A stretch of 64,000 nucleotides of DNA, taken from positions 930,001 to 994,000 of the forward strand of contig NZ_CP053921.1 in assembly GCF_013260645.1 (NCBI RefSeq), given 5' to 3'. This document shows, one piece after another, positions 21,268 through 29,861 of this stretch. Numbering within the stretch: position 1 is the stretch's first letter; every line of letters starts with the position of its first letter. The position numbers were made by a program, and so were the translations under genes. A model generated the notes under the pieces. The model did no database searches and was not told the DNA's origin. It saw nothing but the letters and a program-made list of their open reading frames with translations. The DNA is from Erythrobacter mangrovi. Lineage in GTDB: Bacteria > Pseudomonadota > Alphaproteobacteria > Sphingomonadales > Sphingomonadaceae.

Positions 21268-22050
21268 CTATCCCTGCGTGCGGCCGCGCGCCTGAACGGC
21301 GGCACGGCGCGCTTCGACCTCTTCCGGGCTGACCGCGCTATTGGCGGCGGAGGAGCGCTTGTGTTCGAGCGCCAGCCCTTCGCCGAAGCTTGCGGCATAG
21401 CCCTCGTCGATCAGTGCCTTGTAGCTGGCGAGAAAGCCCGGATCGATACTCGCCATATCGCCTGCCAGCCTGCGCGCCTCCGTCAGCAAGTCCTCGGGCG
21501 CGACCACGCGATTGACCAGGCCCCAGCGCTCGGCGGTTTCAGCGTCGAGAAAGTTGCCAGTGAAGCTCAGCTCCTTGGCGCGGCTGATGCCGATCATCCG
21601 GCTGAGCTTCTGCGACAGGCCCCAGCCGGGCACGATCCCAACCCGCGCATGGGTATCGGCAAAGCGTGCATTGGTGCTCGCAACAAGCACATCGCAGGCC
21701 AGTGCGACCTCGAAGCCGCCGGTAATCGCTACTCCGTTGATCGCACCGATCACCGGCTTGCGGCAGCACTCGATCGCCTTGACCGGGTTTTCGTCGGCTC
21801 CCTCGGCATTGGCGGCACCCAGCGCGCCTTCCTGCGATCCCAGTTCCTTCAGGTCGAGCCCGGCGGTGAAGGCCCGCGTACCGGCGCCGGTCAGGATCAC
21901 CGCGCGCACCGCGTCATCGGCGTCGAGCGCGGTCATCACTTCATAGAGCCGATGGCGCAGCGCCTTCGACAGCGCATTCATCGCTTCGGGACGGTTCAGG
22001 GTGACGGTGGCGATACCGTCGGCGATTTCGGTCAGTATCAGCTCGGTCAT
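21268..22050 (-). CDS. Enoyl-CoA hydratase/isomerase family (crotonase) protein
   Basis: A 260-residue crotonase-fold protein. The LNRPEAMNALS N-terminal motif, AFTAGLDLKELG, GAINGVAITGGFEVALACD oxyanion-hole region and RVGIVPGWGLSQKLSR segment are all present. The position of the first catalytic glutamate in true hydratases is occupied by F in GGFEVALACD, so the neighbouring E may act, or the enzyme may be another crotonase member. ATG 22050 is chosen over a TTG six codons upstream. It is divergent from an SDR gene, with an 82-bp shared promoter region. The specific substrate is unknown. Confidence 0.9.
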   Translation of the reverse strand: MTELILTEIADGIATVTLNRPEAMNALSKALRHRLYEVMTALDADDAVRAVILTGAGTRAFTAGLDLKELGSQEGALGAANAEGADENPVKAIECCRKPVIGAINGVAITGGFEVALACDVLVASTNARFADTHARVGIVPGWGLSQKLSRMIGISRAKELSFTGNFLDAETAERWGLVNRVVAPEDLLTEARRLAGDMASIDPGFLASYKALIDEGYAASFGEGLALEHKRSSAANSAVSPEEVEARRAAVQARGRTQG

Positions 22051-22132
22051 GGTCGAGAGATTAGCCAATCAGTTGCTGCTTGCAATCGTTTCGCCACTCG
22101 CGTTGACTGTCTCCCGAGAGGAGAGACGCACA

Positions 22133-22912
22133 ATGGCATTCAAACCCTTTGACCTCACCGGCAAGACGGCCGTGGTTACCGGCGGCAATTCCGGTATCGG
22201 ACTCGGCATGGCGGAAGGGCTGGCTGCAGCCGGCGCGGATGTTGTTATCTGGGGCCGCGACGCGGCAAAGTCCGAAGCGGCGGTCGAGAAGCTGCGCAGC
22301 TACGGGACGAAGATCGAAGCGCTGGCAGTCGACGTGGCGGACGAGGCGGCGGTGGTCGATGCCATGGCGGAAAGTCTTGCGCTGTTGGGGCGGATCGATT
22401 GCGCCATCGCCAATGCCGGGGTCGGCGGCAACGCTCCGCTGATCGAGCAGACGACCGAAGCCTGGCGCAGGATCACCACCGTCAACCTTGACGCAGTGTT
22501 CTGGACCTTCCGTGAGGCTGCCAAGCACATGGTGGCACGCGCGGAAGCGGGCGATACGGGTGGCTCCCTGGTGGCGACGGCATCGGTCGCGGCGATCCAT
22601 GGCCCGCCCGCGAACCAGGCCTACGCTGCAACCAAGGCTGGTGTGCTTGGCATGGTCCGCAGCACGGCAGTCGAGCTGGCGAAATACGGCATCCGCGCGA
22701 ATGCAGTGCTGCCCGGCTGGATTGCCACTCCGATGACCGAGCGGCTCCAGGCCTGGGATACCTTCAACAAGAAGGTGATCGGCCGGGTGCCCATGCGCCG
22801 CTGGGGCGAGGGCGAAGACTTCAGCGGGATCGCGGTCTATCTCGCCAGCGACGCGAGCAGCTTCCACACCGGGGATTCGCTGGTGATCGACGGCGGCTAC
22901 ACGATCTTCTGA
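22133..22912 (+). CDS. Short-chain dehydrogenase/reductase
   Basis: A 259-residue classical SDR. The Rossmann motif TGGNSGIG spans residues 16-23, NAG is at 94-96, and the catalytic residues are S151, Y164 and K168 in the YAATK motif. The glycine-rich C-terminal SFHTGDSLVIDGGYTIF is typical of glucose 1-dehydrogenase-like or 3-oxoacyl reductase-like SDRs. ATG 22133 follows GAGAGGAGAGACGCACA. The stop is 1 bp from that of the convergent serine hydrolase gene. The substrate is not predictable; divergence from an enoyl-CoA hydratase gene hints at acyl-CoA chemistry. Confidence 0.9.
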   Translation: MAFKPFDLTGKTAVVTGGNSGIGLGMAEGLAAAGADVVIWGRDAAKSEAAVEKLRSYGTKIEALAVDVADEAAVVDAMAESLALLGRIDCAIANAGVGGNAPLIEQTTEAWRRITTVNLDAVFWTFREAAKHMVARAEAGDTGGSLVATASVAAIHGPPANQAYAATKAGVLGMVRSTAVELAKYGIRANAVLPGWIATPMTERLQAWDTFNKKVIGRVPMRRWGEGEDFSGIAVYLASDASSFHTGDSLVIDGGYTIF

Positions 22913-22913
22913 G

Positions 22914-24398
22914 CTAGAGCCCGCGCAAGCGCGGGTTGCGGTTCGAGTGCTGGATCGACGCGACGACCTTGCCCGTCGCGTCGCGCTCGAACATCACCAG
23001 CTCACGCTCCTCGCCCTTGTCGGTCACCACCCGGAAGCTGTCCTTGCCGAGCGGCTTCAACCGCCACATCCCGCTTGCCGGATTGTCAGCGTCTGGCTGA
23101 AGCCAGGTCAATCCGCCTGCCCAGGGGATAAGCATAAAGTCCGAATTCCACGGCTGGCCGTCATAGACCCCGGTGTAGTCTTCGAGCGTCACACCTTCGA
23201 CCGCATCGAAGGTCGTGGCCGCACCGCGCGCCTTGATCAGGGCTGCGATCCCACGCGCGATCAGGTCGGGATCGTCCATTGCATTCATCGCCACGGCGAC
23301 CCCCAGTTCCTCCTTGGGCGCCATCATCAGCGCGGTGCGATAGCCGGGGCAGCTGCCACCATGGCCGACAACGGTCGTGCCACCCTCATCGCGCACGGCA
23401 AAGCCGAGCCCCCAACTCGTCTTCCAGTCGGGGCTGATGTAGTGGACTCGCTGCATTTCGCGCAGGGTCGAAGCGCGCAGCACCTCGGGATTTCCGGTCT
23501 TCGCCAGGCGGAAAGTCCACGACGCGAAACGCGCAAGATCAGCGACACTGGCGCTGAAGCCCGCCGCAGGGGTGATCCCTGCCGGATCGAACAACCGGAC
23601 GTCAGGCCTGGTACCCTCTGTGGTCAGCGCACCCCAGCCCACGGCCATCTGCTTGCCATAGAGTGCGGCGGGAATAGCTGGCCGCGTGTCCTTGAGTCCG
23701 AGCGGTGCGAGGATATTCGCCTGGACGTAGTCGGCGTAGGGCAAGCCGCTGACTGCTTCGACCGTCTCGCCCACCAGCGTCAGGCCAAGGTTCGAATACT
23801 GCCAGGTCGTCTCCGCAGGATAGAGCGGGGCCTGCGACCCGATACGCGCGCGGATCTGATCCTGGCTGGGGAAGGGAAAGCCGGGACCGGTCCAGTAGGG
23901 GAAGTCCGCCTCGCGCGGGAGGCCTGCCGAATGCGTCAGCGCGCCGCGCAGCGTGATCGGCACGCTTTCGCGCGGGTCGTCGGCAAGTTTGGCCCAAGGC
24001 AAATACTGCGTGACCGGCGCGTCGAGCGCGACCTTGCCCTGTTCCCACTGCTGCATCAGCGCGATCGCAGTGAACAGTTTGGAGACCGAGCAAATCGAAT
24101 AGATCGTATCGGCCGTGGCCGGCATCCTGCGCGCACGGTCCGTCGCGCCGAATCCCTTGGCCCAGACCGTTGCATCACCTTGCGCCACGGCAGCGGAGAT
24201 TGCCGGGATCTTGCGATACTGGCGCCATGCATCGACCCACAACTCTGCCGCTTGCAACGCTTCCGCCATCGCGGCGGCCTTTGCGGGGTCGGCAGCACTC
24301 TGCACCGTTGCTGGATCATCGCCGCCGGGCTGCGCCTGCGCCGGAACCACCATGCCGAGAACCGCGAGCGCCGCACCTACCTTGAATAACGCTTTCAT
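22914..24398 (-). CDS. Class C beta-lactamase-like serine hydrolase, exported
   Basis: A 494-residue periplasmic serine hydrolase of the beta-lactamase/penicillin-binding-protein fold. An N-terminal signal peptide ends at VVPAQAQ near residue 23. The active site SxxK is S104-V-S-K107 in CSVSKLFTA, and the YxN motif is Y201-S-N203 in WQYSNLG; a later VGHGGSCPGYRT stretch supplies the third (HxG) element. A C-terminal domain of about 110 residues follows, as in many esterase or D-amino-acid peptidase relatives. True beta-lactamase activity is not implied. It lies alone, convergent with the SDR gene. Confidence 0.88.
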   Translation of the reverse strand: MKALFKVGAALAVLGMVVPAQAQPGGDDPATVQSAADPAKAAAMAEALQAAELWVDAWRQYRKIPAISAAVAQGDATVWAKGFGATDRARRMPATADTIYSICSVSKLFTAIALMQQWEQGKVALDAPVTQYLPWAKLADDPRESVPITLRGALTHSAGLPREADFPYWTGPGFPFPSQDQIRARIGSQAPLYPAETTWQYSNLGLTLVGETVEAVSGLPYADYVQANILAPLGLKDTRPAIPAALYGKQMAVGWGALTTEGTRPDVRLFDPAGITPAAGFSASVADLARFASWTFRLAKTGNPEVLRASTLREMQRVHYISPDWKTSWGLGFAVRDEGGTTVVGHGGSCPGYRTALMMAPKEELGVAVAMNAMDDPDLIARGIAALIKARGAATTFDAVEGVTLEDYTGVYDGQPWNSDFMLIPWAGGLTWLQPDADNPASGMWRLKPLGKDSFRVVTDKGEERELVMFERDATGKVVASIQHSNRNPRLRGL

Positions 24399-24544
24399 CG
24401 AGTCTCCCCCCCTGTGGTCGTGGAGTTTCCTATCGGCCTCAATTCATGGCAAATTGGCTGGCGCGATCAAGCACGCTTGCAAGATCGCGACCGAGTATCC
24501 GAAGATCTCTGTTGGAGGTCACAGGTCACAAACGCACCTTCGCG

Positions 24545-25225
24545 TCACACCTGCCAGTCGATCGGGCCGCGCCCGTTGGCTTCGAGGAAAGCATTGGTCC
24601 GGCTGAAAGGCTTGGAACCGAAGAACCCACGGTGGGCCGACAATGGGCTGGGATGCGGGCTTTCGATAACGCAGTGCCTGCCGTCGCGCAGGCCATCGAT
24701 ACGCTTGGCCTTGGCCTGCGCGTGGCTGCCCCACAGGATGAAGACCGAGGGCTCCGGCCGCGCCGCAACCGCCGCCACGCAAGCATCGGTGATCGCGTCC
24801 CAGCCGCGACCGGCGTGGCTGCCTGCCTTGCCCGCCTCGACCGTCAGCGTGTTGTTGAGCAGCAATACGCCCTGCCGCGCCCAGCGGCTGAGATCGCCAT
24901 GCCGCGGGCGCGCAATCCCGAGGTCGCTCTCCAGTTCCTTGTAGATGTTGGCCAGACTGGGCGGGACCTGTACCCCGTCTGGCACGGCGAAGCACAATCC
25001 CATCGCCTGCCCCGGTCCGTGATAGGGATCCTGTCCCAGAATCACCACCTTCACCGCGTCGAGCGGAGTCAGCGCCAGCGCCGCCAGCCGCGCGCCGCGC
25101 GGGGGAAAGATCGGCTTGCCGGCCTGCTCCTCCGCCCGCAGCCAGCCGCCCAGCCGCCGCGCTTTGGGTGCGGCGAGCACGGGGTCGAGCACAGGCTTCC
25201 AACTGGGGGGAACAACATCGGTCAT
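24545..25225 (-). CDS. ung: Uracil-DNA glycosylase
   Basis: A 226-residue family 1 UDG that removes uracil from DNA at the start of base excision repair. The catalytic water-activating loop GQDPYHG lies at residues 64-70 with D66, the uracil-binding LLLNNTLTVE segment follows, and HPSPLSAHRGFFG carries the conserved histidine and minor-groove loop. ATG 25225 is preferred over a GTG three codons upstream because AAGGTGACC gives a good ribosome-binding site. The length is typical. The 146 bp between it and the serine hydrolase start contain nothing I recognise. Confidence 0.96.
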   Translation of the reverse strand: MTDVVPPSWKPVLDPVLAAPKARRLGGWLRAEEQAGKPIFPPRGARLAALALTPLDAVKVVILGQDPYHGPGQAMGLCFAVPDGVQVPPSLANIYKELESDLGIARPRHGDLSRWARQGVLLLNNTLTVEAGKAGSHAGRGWDAITDACVAAVAARPEPSVFILWGSHAQAKAKRIDGLRDGRHCVIESPHPSPLSAHRGFFGSKPFSRTNAFLEANGRGPIDWQV

Positions 25226-25306
25226 TGCGGTCACCTTGGCGCGGCTTGCATTCCGTCTCCAGTGCGCCCTTCCCTACAATCCCCAATACGCCTAAGGCGC
25301 TGATCC

Positions 25307-25924
25307 ATGGCAGTGCATTTTCACGAAGAAGACTTGCCGGCAGGCGTGCTGGCGGAAGGACCCATCGCGGTCGATACCGAAACCATGGGGCTTATTACCG
25401 CCCGCGACCGGCTGTGCGTGGTGCAGTTGAGCGACGGCAATGGCGACGAACATCTCGTCCGCTTCGGCCCGGACAGCAAATTTGACGCGCCCAACCTGAA
25501 GGCGGTGTTGGCAGACCCGAATCGCCTCAAGCTCTACCACTTTGCACGCTTCGATCTCGCGGCGATCGAGCACTATCTCGGGGTGATGGCCACTCCCTGC
25601 TATTGCACCAAGATCGCCAGCAAGCTGGTGCGTACCTATACCGATCGCCACGGCCTCAAGAACCTGATCGAGGAATTGCTCGGCGGGACCATTTCCAAGG
25701 CCCAGCAGTCGAGCGACTGGGGCGGCCCCGAGATTACCGAACCGCAGCGGGAATACGCCGCCAGCGACGTGCGCTATCTCCATCGGCTCAAGGAAGAGCT
25801 CGACCGGAGGCTGGTGCGCGAAGGGCGCATGGCCATTGCCCAGGCTTGCTTCGAATTCCTTCCCACCCGCGCGCGGCTCGACCTGGCCGGCTGGCCCGAG
25901 CACGACATCTTCAGCCACATGTAG
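25307..25924 (+). CDS. rnd: Ribonuclease D, short form without HRDC domain
   Basis: A 205-residue DEDD-family 3'-5' exonuclease. ExoI is AVDTETMG (D23, E25), ExoII is in LYHFARFDLAAIE, and ExoIII is YAASDVRYLHRL. E. coli RNase D is about 375 residues because it carries C-terminal HRDC domains; these are absent here, as in many alphaproteobacterial homologues. It is likely to trim tRNA or other structured RNA ends. lptC follows 24 bp downstream on the same strand, a conserved alphaproteobacterial arrangement. Confidence 0.92.
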   Translation: MAVHFHEEDLPAGVLAEGPIAVDTETMGLITARDRLCVVQLSDGNGDEHLVRFGPDSKFDAPNLKAVLADPNRLKLYHFARFDLAAIEHYLGVMATPCYCTKIASKLVRTYTDRHGLKNLIEELLGGTISKAQQSSDWGGPEITEPQREYAASDVRYLHRLKEELDRRLVREGRMAIAQACFEFLPTRARLDLAGWPEHDIFSHM

Positions 25925-25948
25925 GGCTGGCCCAGGCAGACGAGCAAC

Positions 25949-26617
25949 ATGGCAACCACCCAGCGCAGGATCGAGACGCAGGAAGCAAAGGTGCTCCGCA
26001 ACCAGCGGCGGCACTGGGCCGAGCCTGGCGGCACGCATGACCGGCTGGTACATTTCCTGGCCCGCGCACTGCCGATGGCCGTCGGCGTGCTGGCGGCCTT
26101 GATGGTCGTCACCCCGCTCGGCCCCCGCGGGGAAGTCAGCTTCCTCCTCGACCGGGACAAGGTAGCCATCATCACGGAACGCCTGCGCGTCGACAACGCG
26201 CTCTATCGCGGCGAGGACAACCAGGGCCGCCCCTTCTCGCTCACCGCTGGCGAGGCAGTGCAGCGCTCCAGCAGCGAGGGCATCGTACACATGAACGATC
26301 TCGTCGCACGCCTGCTGCTCAACGATGGCCCCGCCCGCCTCACCGCCGAGGCCGGCCAGTACGACATCGACAAGGAGGAAGTGATGGTGATCGGCCCGGT
26401 GAACATGACCACCGCCGATGGCTATCGCATGCTGGCGCGCGACGTGTCGGTTGACCTCGCGACCAAGACGCTCGTCGGCGCCGGCGGGGTCGACGGGGCA
26501 ATTCCTGCCGGTACCTTCAGTGCCGACCGCTTGACCGCCGATCTTTCGGCCCGCACCATCACTCTGACCGGCAATGCGCGGCTGCGCATGGCGCCGGGAA
26601 AACTAAGGATGCCCTGA
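25949..26617 (+). CDS. lptC: LPS export periplasmic/inner-membrane protein LptC
   Basis: A 222-residue bitopic protein with one transmembrane helix near residues 39-57 and a periplasmic beta-jellyroll rich in short strands (GPVNMTTADGYRMLARDVSVDL). It connects the LptB2FG ABC transporter to the LptA bridge in LPS transport. The N-terminus before the helix is long and charged, as in other sphingomonads. Its stop overlaps the lptA start (TGATGA at 26615-26620). Assignment rests on the fold pattern and on its position between rnd and lptA. Confidence 0.88.
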   Translation: MATTQRRIETQEAKVLRNQRRHWAEPGGTHDRLVHFLARALPMAVGVLAALMVVTPLGPRGEVSFLLDRDKVAIITERLRVDNALYRGEDNQGRPFSLTAGEAVQRSSSEGIVHMNDLVARLLLNDGPARLTAEAGQYDIDKEEVMVIGPVNMTTADGYRMLARDVSVDLATKTLVGAGGVDGAIPAGTFSADRLTADLSARTITLTGNARLRMAPGKLRMP

Positions 26618-27168
26618 TGACCGCGCTTCGTTCGACCATCGCCCGCTGGGGCGCTGCCGGGTTCCTCGCAACCGCCGTCGCCCTGGGCGGTGTGCAGCTG
26701 AGCGCTCAGGCCATCGCAGCACACAATTCCAGTGCCCCCGTGTCCTATGCCGCCGATCGCATCGAGCTGCAGGATCGTGAGAATCGGGTTGTACTGTCTG
26801 GCAATGTCCAGATCACCCAGGCCGGGCTGGCGCTCAACGCGGCCCGTACGATCGTGAATTATTCGGACGAGGGCAGCCTCAAGATCCAGCGGATCATGGC
26901 CACGGGCGGGGTCGACGTGCGGCGCGGGAACGAGCGCGCGCGCGGCGACACGGCGGTCTACGATTTCAATCGCCGGATCATCACCATGGCCGGCAACGTG
27001 CGCCTCGATCGCGGTGGCGACACGCTCAATGGCGGACGGCTGGTGATCGACCTGGCCACGGGCCGCTCGAGCGTCGACGGCCGCGCCAGCGGCTCCTCGC
27101 CGGTGAGCGGCGCCACGAGCAACGCTTCCGGACGCGTAACCGGGACCTTCTCCGTCCCGGAGAACTGA
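26617..27168 (+). CDS. lptA: LPS transport periplasmic protein LptA (OstA-like)
   Basis: A 183-residue periplasmic protein with a signal sequence ending around AQAIAAHN (residues 28-35). It then shows the repeated OstA/LptA strands: SYAADRIELQDRENRVVLSGNVQITQ, ARGDTAVYDFNRRIITMAGNVRLDRGGDTLNG and GGRLVIDLATGRSSVDG. It should polymerise as the bridge carrying LPS from LptC to LptD. The Ser/Gly-rich C-terminus is probably disordered. Its neighbour upstream is lptC; downstream one expects lptB, but a nucleotidyltransferase-type gene follows after 9 bp. Confidence 0.92.
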   Translation: MTALRSTIARWGAAGFLATAVALGGVQLSAQAIAAHNSSAPVSYAADRIELQDRENRVVLSGNVQITQAGLALNAARTIVNYSDEGSLKIQRIMATGGVDVRRGNERARGDTAVYDFNRRIITMAGNVRLDRGGDTLNGGRLVIDLATGRSSVDGRASGSSPVSGATSNASGRVTGTFSVPEN

Positions 27169-27177
27169 GGGCCGTCG

Positions 27178-28332
27178 GTGGCTGGGCCGCCGCTCGAGGA
27201 GCTGCTCACGCGATTGGCTGGTGGGCCCGAGCTCGCGCCCGCCGAACTTGTGAGGATATCCCCCACCCAATGGTCCGAGCTCGATCGGCGAGCCACGCAT
27301 TATCGGCTGCAACCGTTGCTCCATCGGCGCTGGGGCGAGTCCGCATCGGTCCCGGAATTGCAGCGACAGACCTGGGCGAGCGCCTATCGCGCCAGCGCGA
27401 TCTCCGCACTGGCGCACAAGGCCGAGCTGGTCGCTATCGCCGAACTGCTGGCGCGTGCCGGTATCGAAGCGATCGCGCTGAAGGGATCCTGGCTGGCCTG
27501 GCATGCCTGGCCCGATCCGGCACTGCGCCCCTTGCGCGATCTCGACCTGCTCGTTCCCGAGGATGCAGTGCTCCACGCACGCGATCTCCTGCTGGGCCAC
27601 GGCTACGGCGAGTTCGGCACCGAAGGACTGGCCCCAGAACTATGGAAGCAACGCTACCATCAGCTTGCGCCACTCGTCTCGCCTGGAGGGGTTGTCGTCG
27701 AGCTGCACCATCGGTTGTGGATCGAGGATTGGCGCACGCCGCAACTGCCCGTGGATGTGTTCGGGCGAGTGATCCCAGACCCTCAATACCCGGCGCTCAA
27801 TTACCTCGATCCGGTCGACCAGCTTTGCCACCTTGCGGTCCATGCCGCTGTGCATGGTTTCGATGGTGGTCCGTTGATGCTCGCCGATTTCGAGCGATTG
27901 GCGCTGGCGCACAGCATCGACTGGGCTGCCGTGTGGGATCGCGCAGCTGCCGAAGGATGGGACCGGGTGGCCGGCCTGGCGATCGAGGCGACACGTCGCT
28001 GGACCTCCAAGGGGGCAGCAATCTTGCCACCATCGCCGCTGCCCGTACCGCCTGAGATCATCGAGAACCTCCCGCTGCTGCTGGCCAAGCCACCGGAGCG
28101 GATCGCGGCAGATCAGACAGCGGCGCGATTGGCGCGCACGGATATTGGCTGGGGCGAGAAGTGGCGGCGCGCACTCGCCCGGCGCGAACGGCATGACACG
28201 CTCTCCCCATGGTTGGGCTGGCTGGGAGGCGAGCTGCGCAACGCGATTGCGGCGCGATTGGGCGGAGATACCGGTCGCGGAGCCGCGCTGGTTGCACAGC
28301 TCAACCGCTACCTGTCAGCGCAGAAGCCCTAG
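27178..28332 (+). CDS. Nucleotidyltransferase family protein (NTP_transf_5-like)
   Basis: A 384-residue protein of the uncharacterised nucleotidyltransferase family often found near exosortase/PqqD-like clusters. The active-site elements are visible as ALKGSWL (K102) and LRDLDLLV with D121 and D123, the metal-binding pair of the pol-beta fold, followed by VVELHHRLW. The start is GTG 27178, 9 bp after the lptA stop, so it probably rides on the lpt transcript. The usual partners (HprK-related kinase, PqqD-like protein, asparagine-synthase-like protein) are absent. Its target is unknown. Confidence 0.75.
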   Translation: MAGPPLEELLTRLAGGPELAPAELVRISPTQWSELDRRATHYRLQPLLHRRWGESASVPELQRQTWASAYRASAISALAHKAELVAIAELLARAGIEAIALKGSWLAWHAWPDPALRPLRDLDLLVPEDAVLHARDLLLGHGYGEFGTEGLAPELWKQRYHQLAPLVSPGGVVVELHHRLWIEDWRTPQLPVDVFGRVIPDPQYPALNYLDPVDQLCHLAVHAAVHGFDGGPLMLADFERLALAHSIDWAAVWDRAAAEGWDRVAGLAIEATRRWTSKGAAILPPSPLPVPPEIIENLPLLLAKPPERIAADQTAARLARTDIGWGEKWRRALARRERHDTLSPWLGWLGGELRNAIAARLGGDTGRGAALVAQLNRYLSAQKP

Positions 28333-29376
28333 CTAGCGCCTGCCCTTGGCGAGCTGGGCGATCAGCGTGAGCTGCTGGGCGAGCAGCAGTTCCGCGGCCT
28401 GGCTGTTGGTCAGCAGGTCACGATGCAATCGCACGAGCGCGTGGGTGAGCCGGTCGAGCAGATTGCGTTGCCGCCATATCGCGAGCTGCTGGCCGATCTC
28501 GCGCTCTTCCTTCCAGAAGATCCCCAACCGCGCCTTTTCTCCCTTGTCCAAGGCGCCATAGGGCTGCGAGCCGAGCACGGCCGCGATCCGCGCAAGCTGG
28601 GCCGCGCGTCGTTCGAATGCCAGCAATACGCCAACTGGATTGAGGCCAAGCTGCTTCAAACGGGCGATCTCCGGTGCGACCCGGTTTCCCTGGCCGCCCA
28701 TCACCGCATCGACAAGCGGCATGAACCCGTCCTCCTCGCTCACCGCACCAACGGCGTCGAGGTCTTCTGTGGTAGCGGTGCGGGGGCTCTGCGGGCTGGC
28801 ATCGAGATAGATCGCAAGCTTGGTTATCTCGCTTTGCGCCAGTCGCACGTCGAGATTGGCGGCACGGGCGATCCTTTCCGCCATGTCGCCTCCCAGCCGC
28901 ACGCCGGCGGCATCGGCCATGGAGCGCACGCTTTGCGATACGGAGCGCAAGTCGGGCGGATAGAACAGCGCAACCAGCGCGTCCTTGCGTTTCTCGAGCA
29001 GCTTGGCGGTGCGCGACTTGTCGGTCGCCGATGTGGCAACGACAATGACTGGGCAGGCCGAGCCGGCCCCTGCATCGCCCGTCTCGATCAGGGTCTCGAT
29101 CGCGGCAAAGGCATCGTCACCATTCGCGCGCACCCAGATATGCCGCCGGTCGCCAAACAGCGATGTCGATCGCGCCTCGTCACCAAGGCTAGCCGGATCG
29201 TTTCGCAAGTCGGCACCTGCCATTTCGACACGTTCGCCCGGTTCCGGCAGCCAGGTCACCAGATCGCGGGCAGCGGCACTCGCCCCTGCCTCGTCCTGCC
29301 CGCAGAAGAAGAAGATCGAGCAGGCCTGCGCCGCGCTGCGGCCTTTGGCGGCGAAGTCGCGGCTGGTGAGCTTCAC
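28333..29376 (-). CDS. holA: DNA polymerase III subunit delta
   Basis: A 347-residue clamp-loader delta subunit. The N-terminal FFFCGQDEAGASAAARDL motif matches the degenerate nucleotide-binding region of HolA, and the C-terminal LRQ/LLTNSQAAELLLAQ collar-type helices follow. It opens the beta clamp with the gamma and delta' subunits. The start is GTG 29376, overlapping the lptE stop by four bases (GTGA). The order leuS-lptE-holA is the one found in E. coli and most proteobacteria, which supports the assignment. The convergent nucleotidyltransferase gene ends directly at its stop. Confidence 0.94.
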   Translation of the reverse strand: MKLTSRDFAAKGRSAAQACSIFFFCGQDEAGASAAARDLVTWLPEPGERVEMAGADLRNDPASLGDEARSTSLFGDRRHIWVRANGDDAFAAIETLIETGDAGAGSACPVIVVATSATDKSRTAKLLEKRKDALVALFYPPDLRSVSQSVRSMADAAGVRLGGDMAERIARAANLDVRLAQSEITKLAIYLDASPQSPRTATTEDLDAVGAVSEEDGFMPLVDAVMGGQGNRVAPEIARLKQLGLNPVGVLLAFERRAAQLARIAAVLGSQPYGALDKGEKARLGIFWKEEREIGQQLAIWRQRNLLDRLTHALVRLHRDLLTNSQAAELLLAQQLTLIAQLAKGRR

Positions 29377-29861
29377 TGCTGCTCGCGCAGGGTCAGCGCC
29401 ACGCGCGTGACAATGCGCTGCGCCACGTCCCGGGCGAGGTTTTCGAGCGCGGTCTGTTCGGCTGCGATAGTGGCGTACTCGCTGGAAACCACGTCGATAC
29501 CCGCATCGGAAGCGGCAGTGGCATCGAGCAGGATCTCGCCGCTCGACAGGTCAATCAGCTGGTAGCGCGCCCGCAGCGTACGGCGTTCGCGGCTGATGGT
29601 ATCGTCGCGCAAGATGCCGAGGCCGTCGAGCTGGTCGTCGAGCCGTACGTCGAGCCGGTACTGTGGGGTCTCCGCCCCTGCAGCTTCGAGCCGGTCAGTA
29701 AGCGCATTACGCACCAGCCAACCTGCCTGCCCCTCGATCGCAGGCACATCGACTGCGGCCAGGCCACGCGCGACCGCGCCATTACCCCCGCCGGCATACA
29801 TCGGTTGCAGGCCGCAGGCTGAAAGGGCGAAGCAGGCGAAAAGGATGAAGGCGCGACGCAT
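29373..29861 (-). CDS. lptE: LPS-assembly lipoprotein LptE
   Basis: A 162-residue outer-membrane lipoprotein that plugs the LptD barrel in LPS insertion. The signal peptide ends in the lipobox LSAC with lipidated C16, followed by GLQPMYAGG, the usual LptE start (CGFQPLY-like). The rest follows the alpha/beta pattern of the family, ending with IVTRVALTLREQ. Its ATG at 29861 overlaps the leuS stop (TGATG), so expression is coupled. lptC and lptA are encoded only 3 kb away on the other strand. Confidence 0.92.
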   Translation of the reverse strand: MRRAFILFACFALSACGLQPMYAGGGNGAVARGLAAVDVPAIEGQAGWLVRNALTDRLEAAGAETPQYRLDVRLDDQLDGLGILRDDTISRERRTLRARYQLIDLSSGEILLDATAASDAGIDVVSSEYATIAAEQTALENLARDVAQRIVTRVALTLREQQ

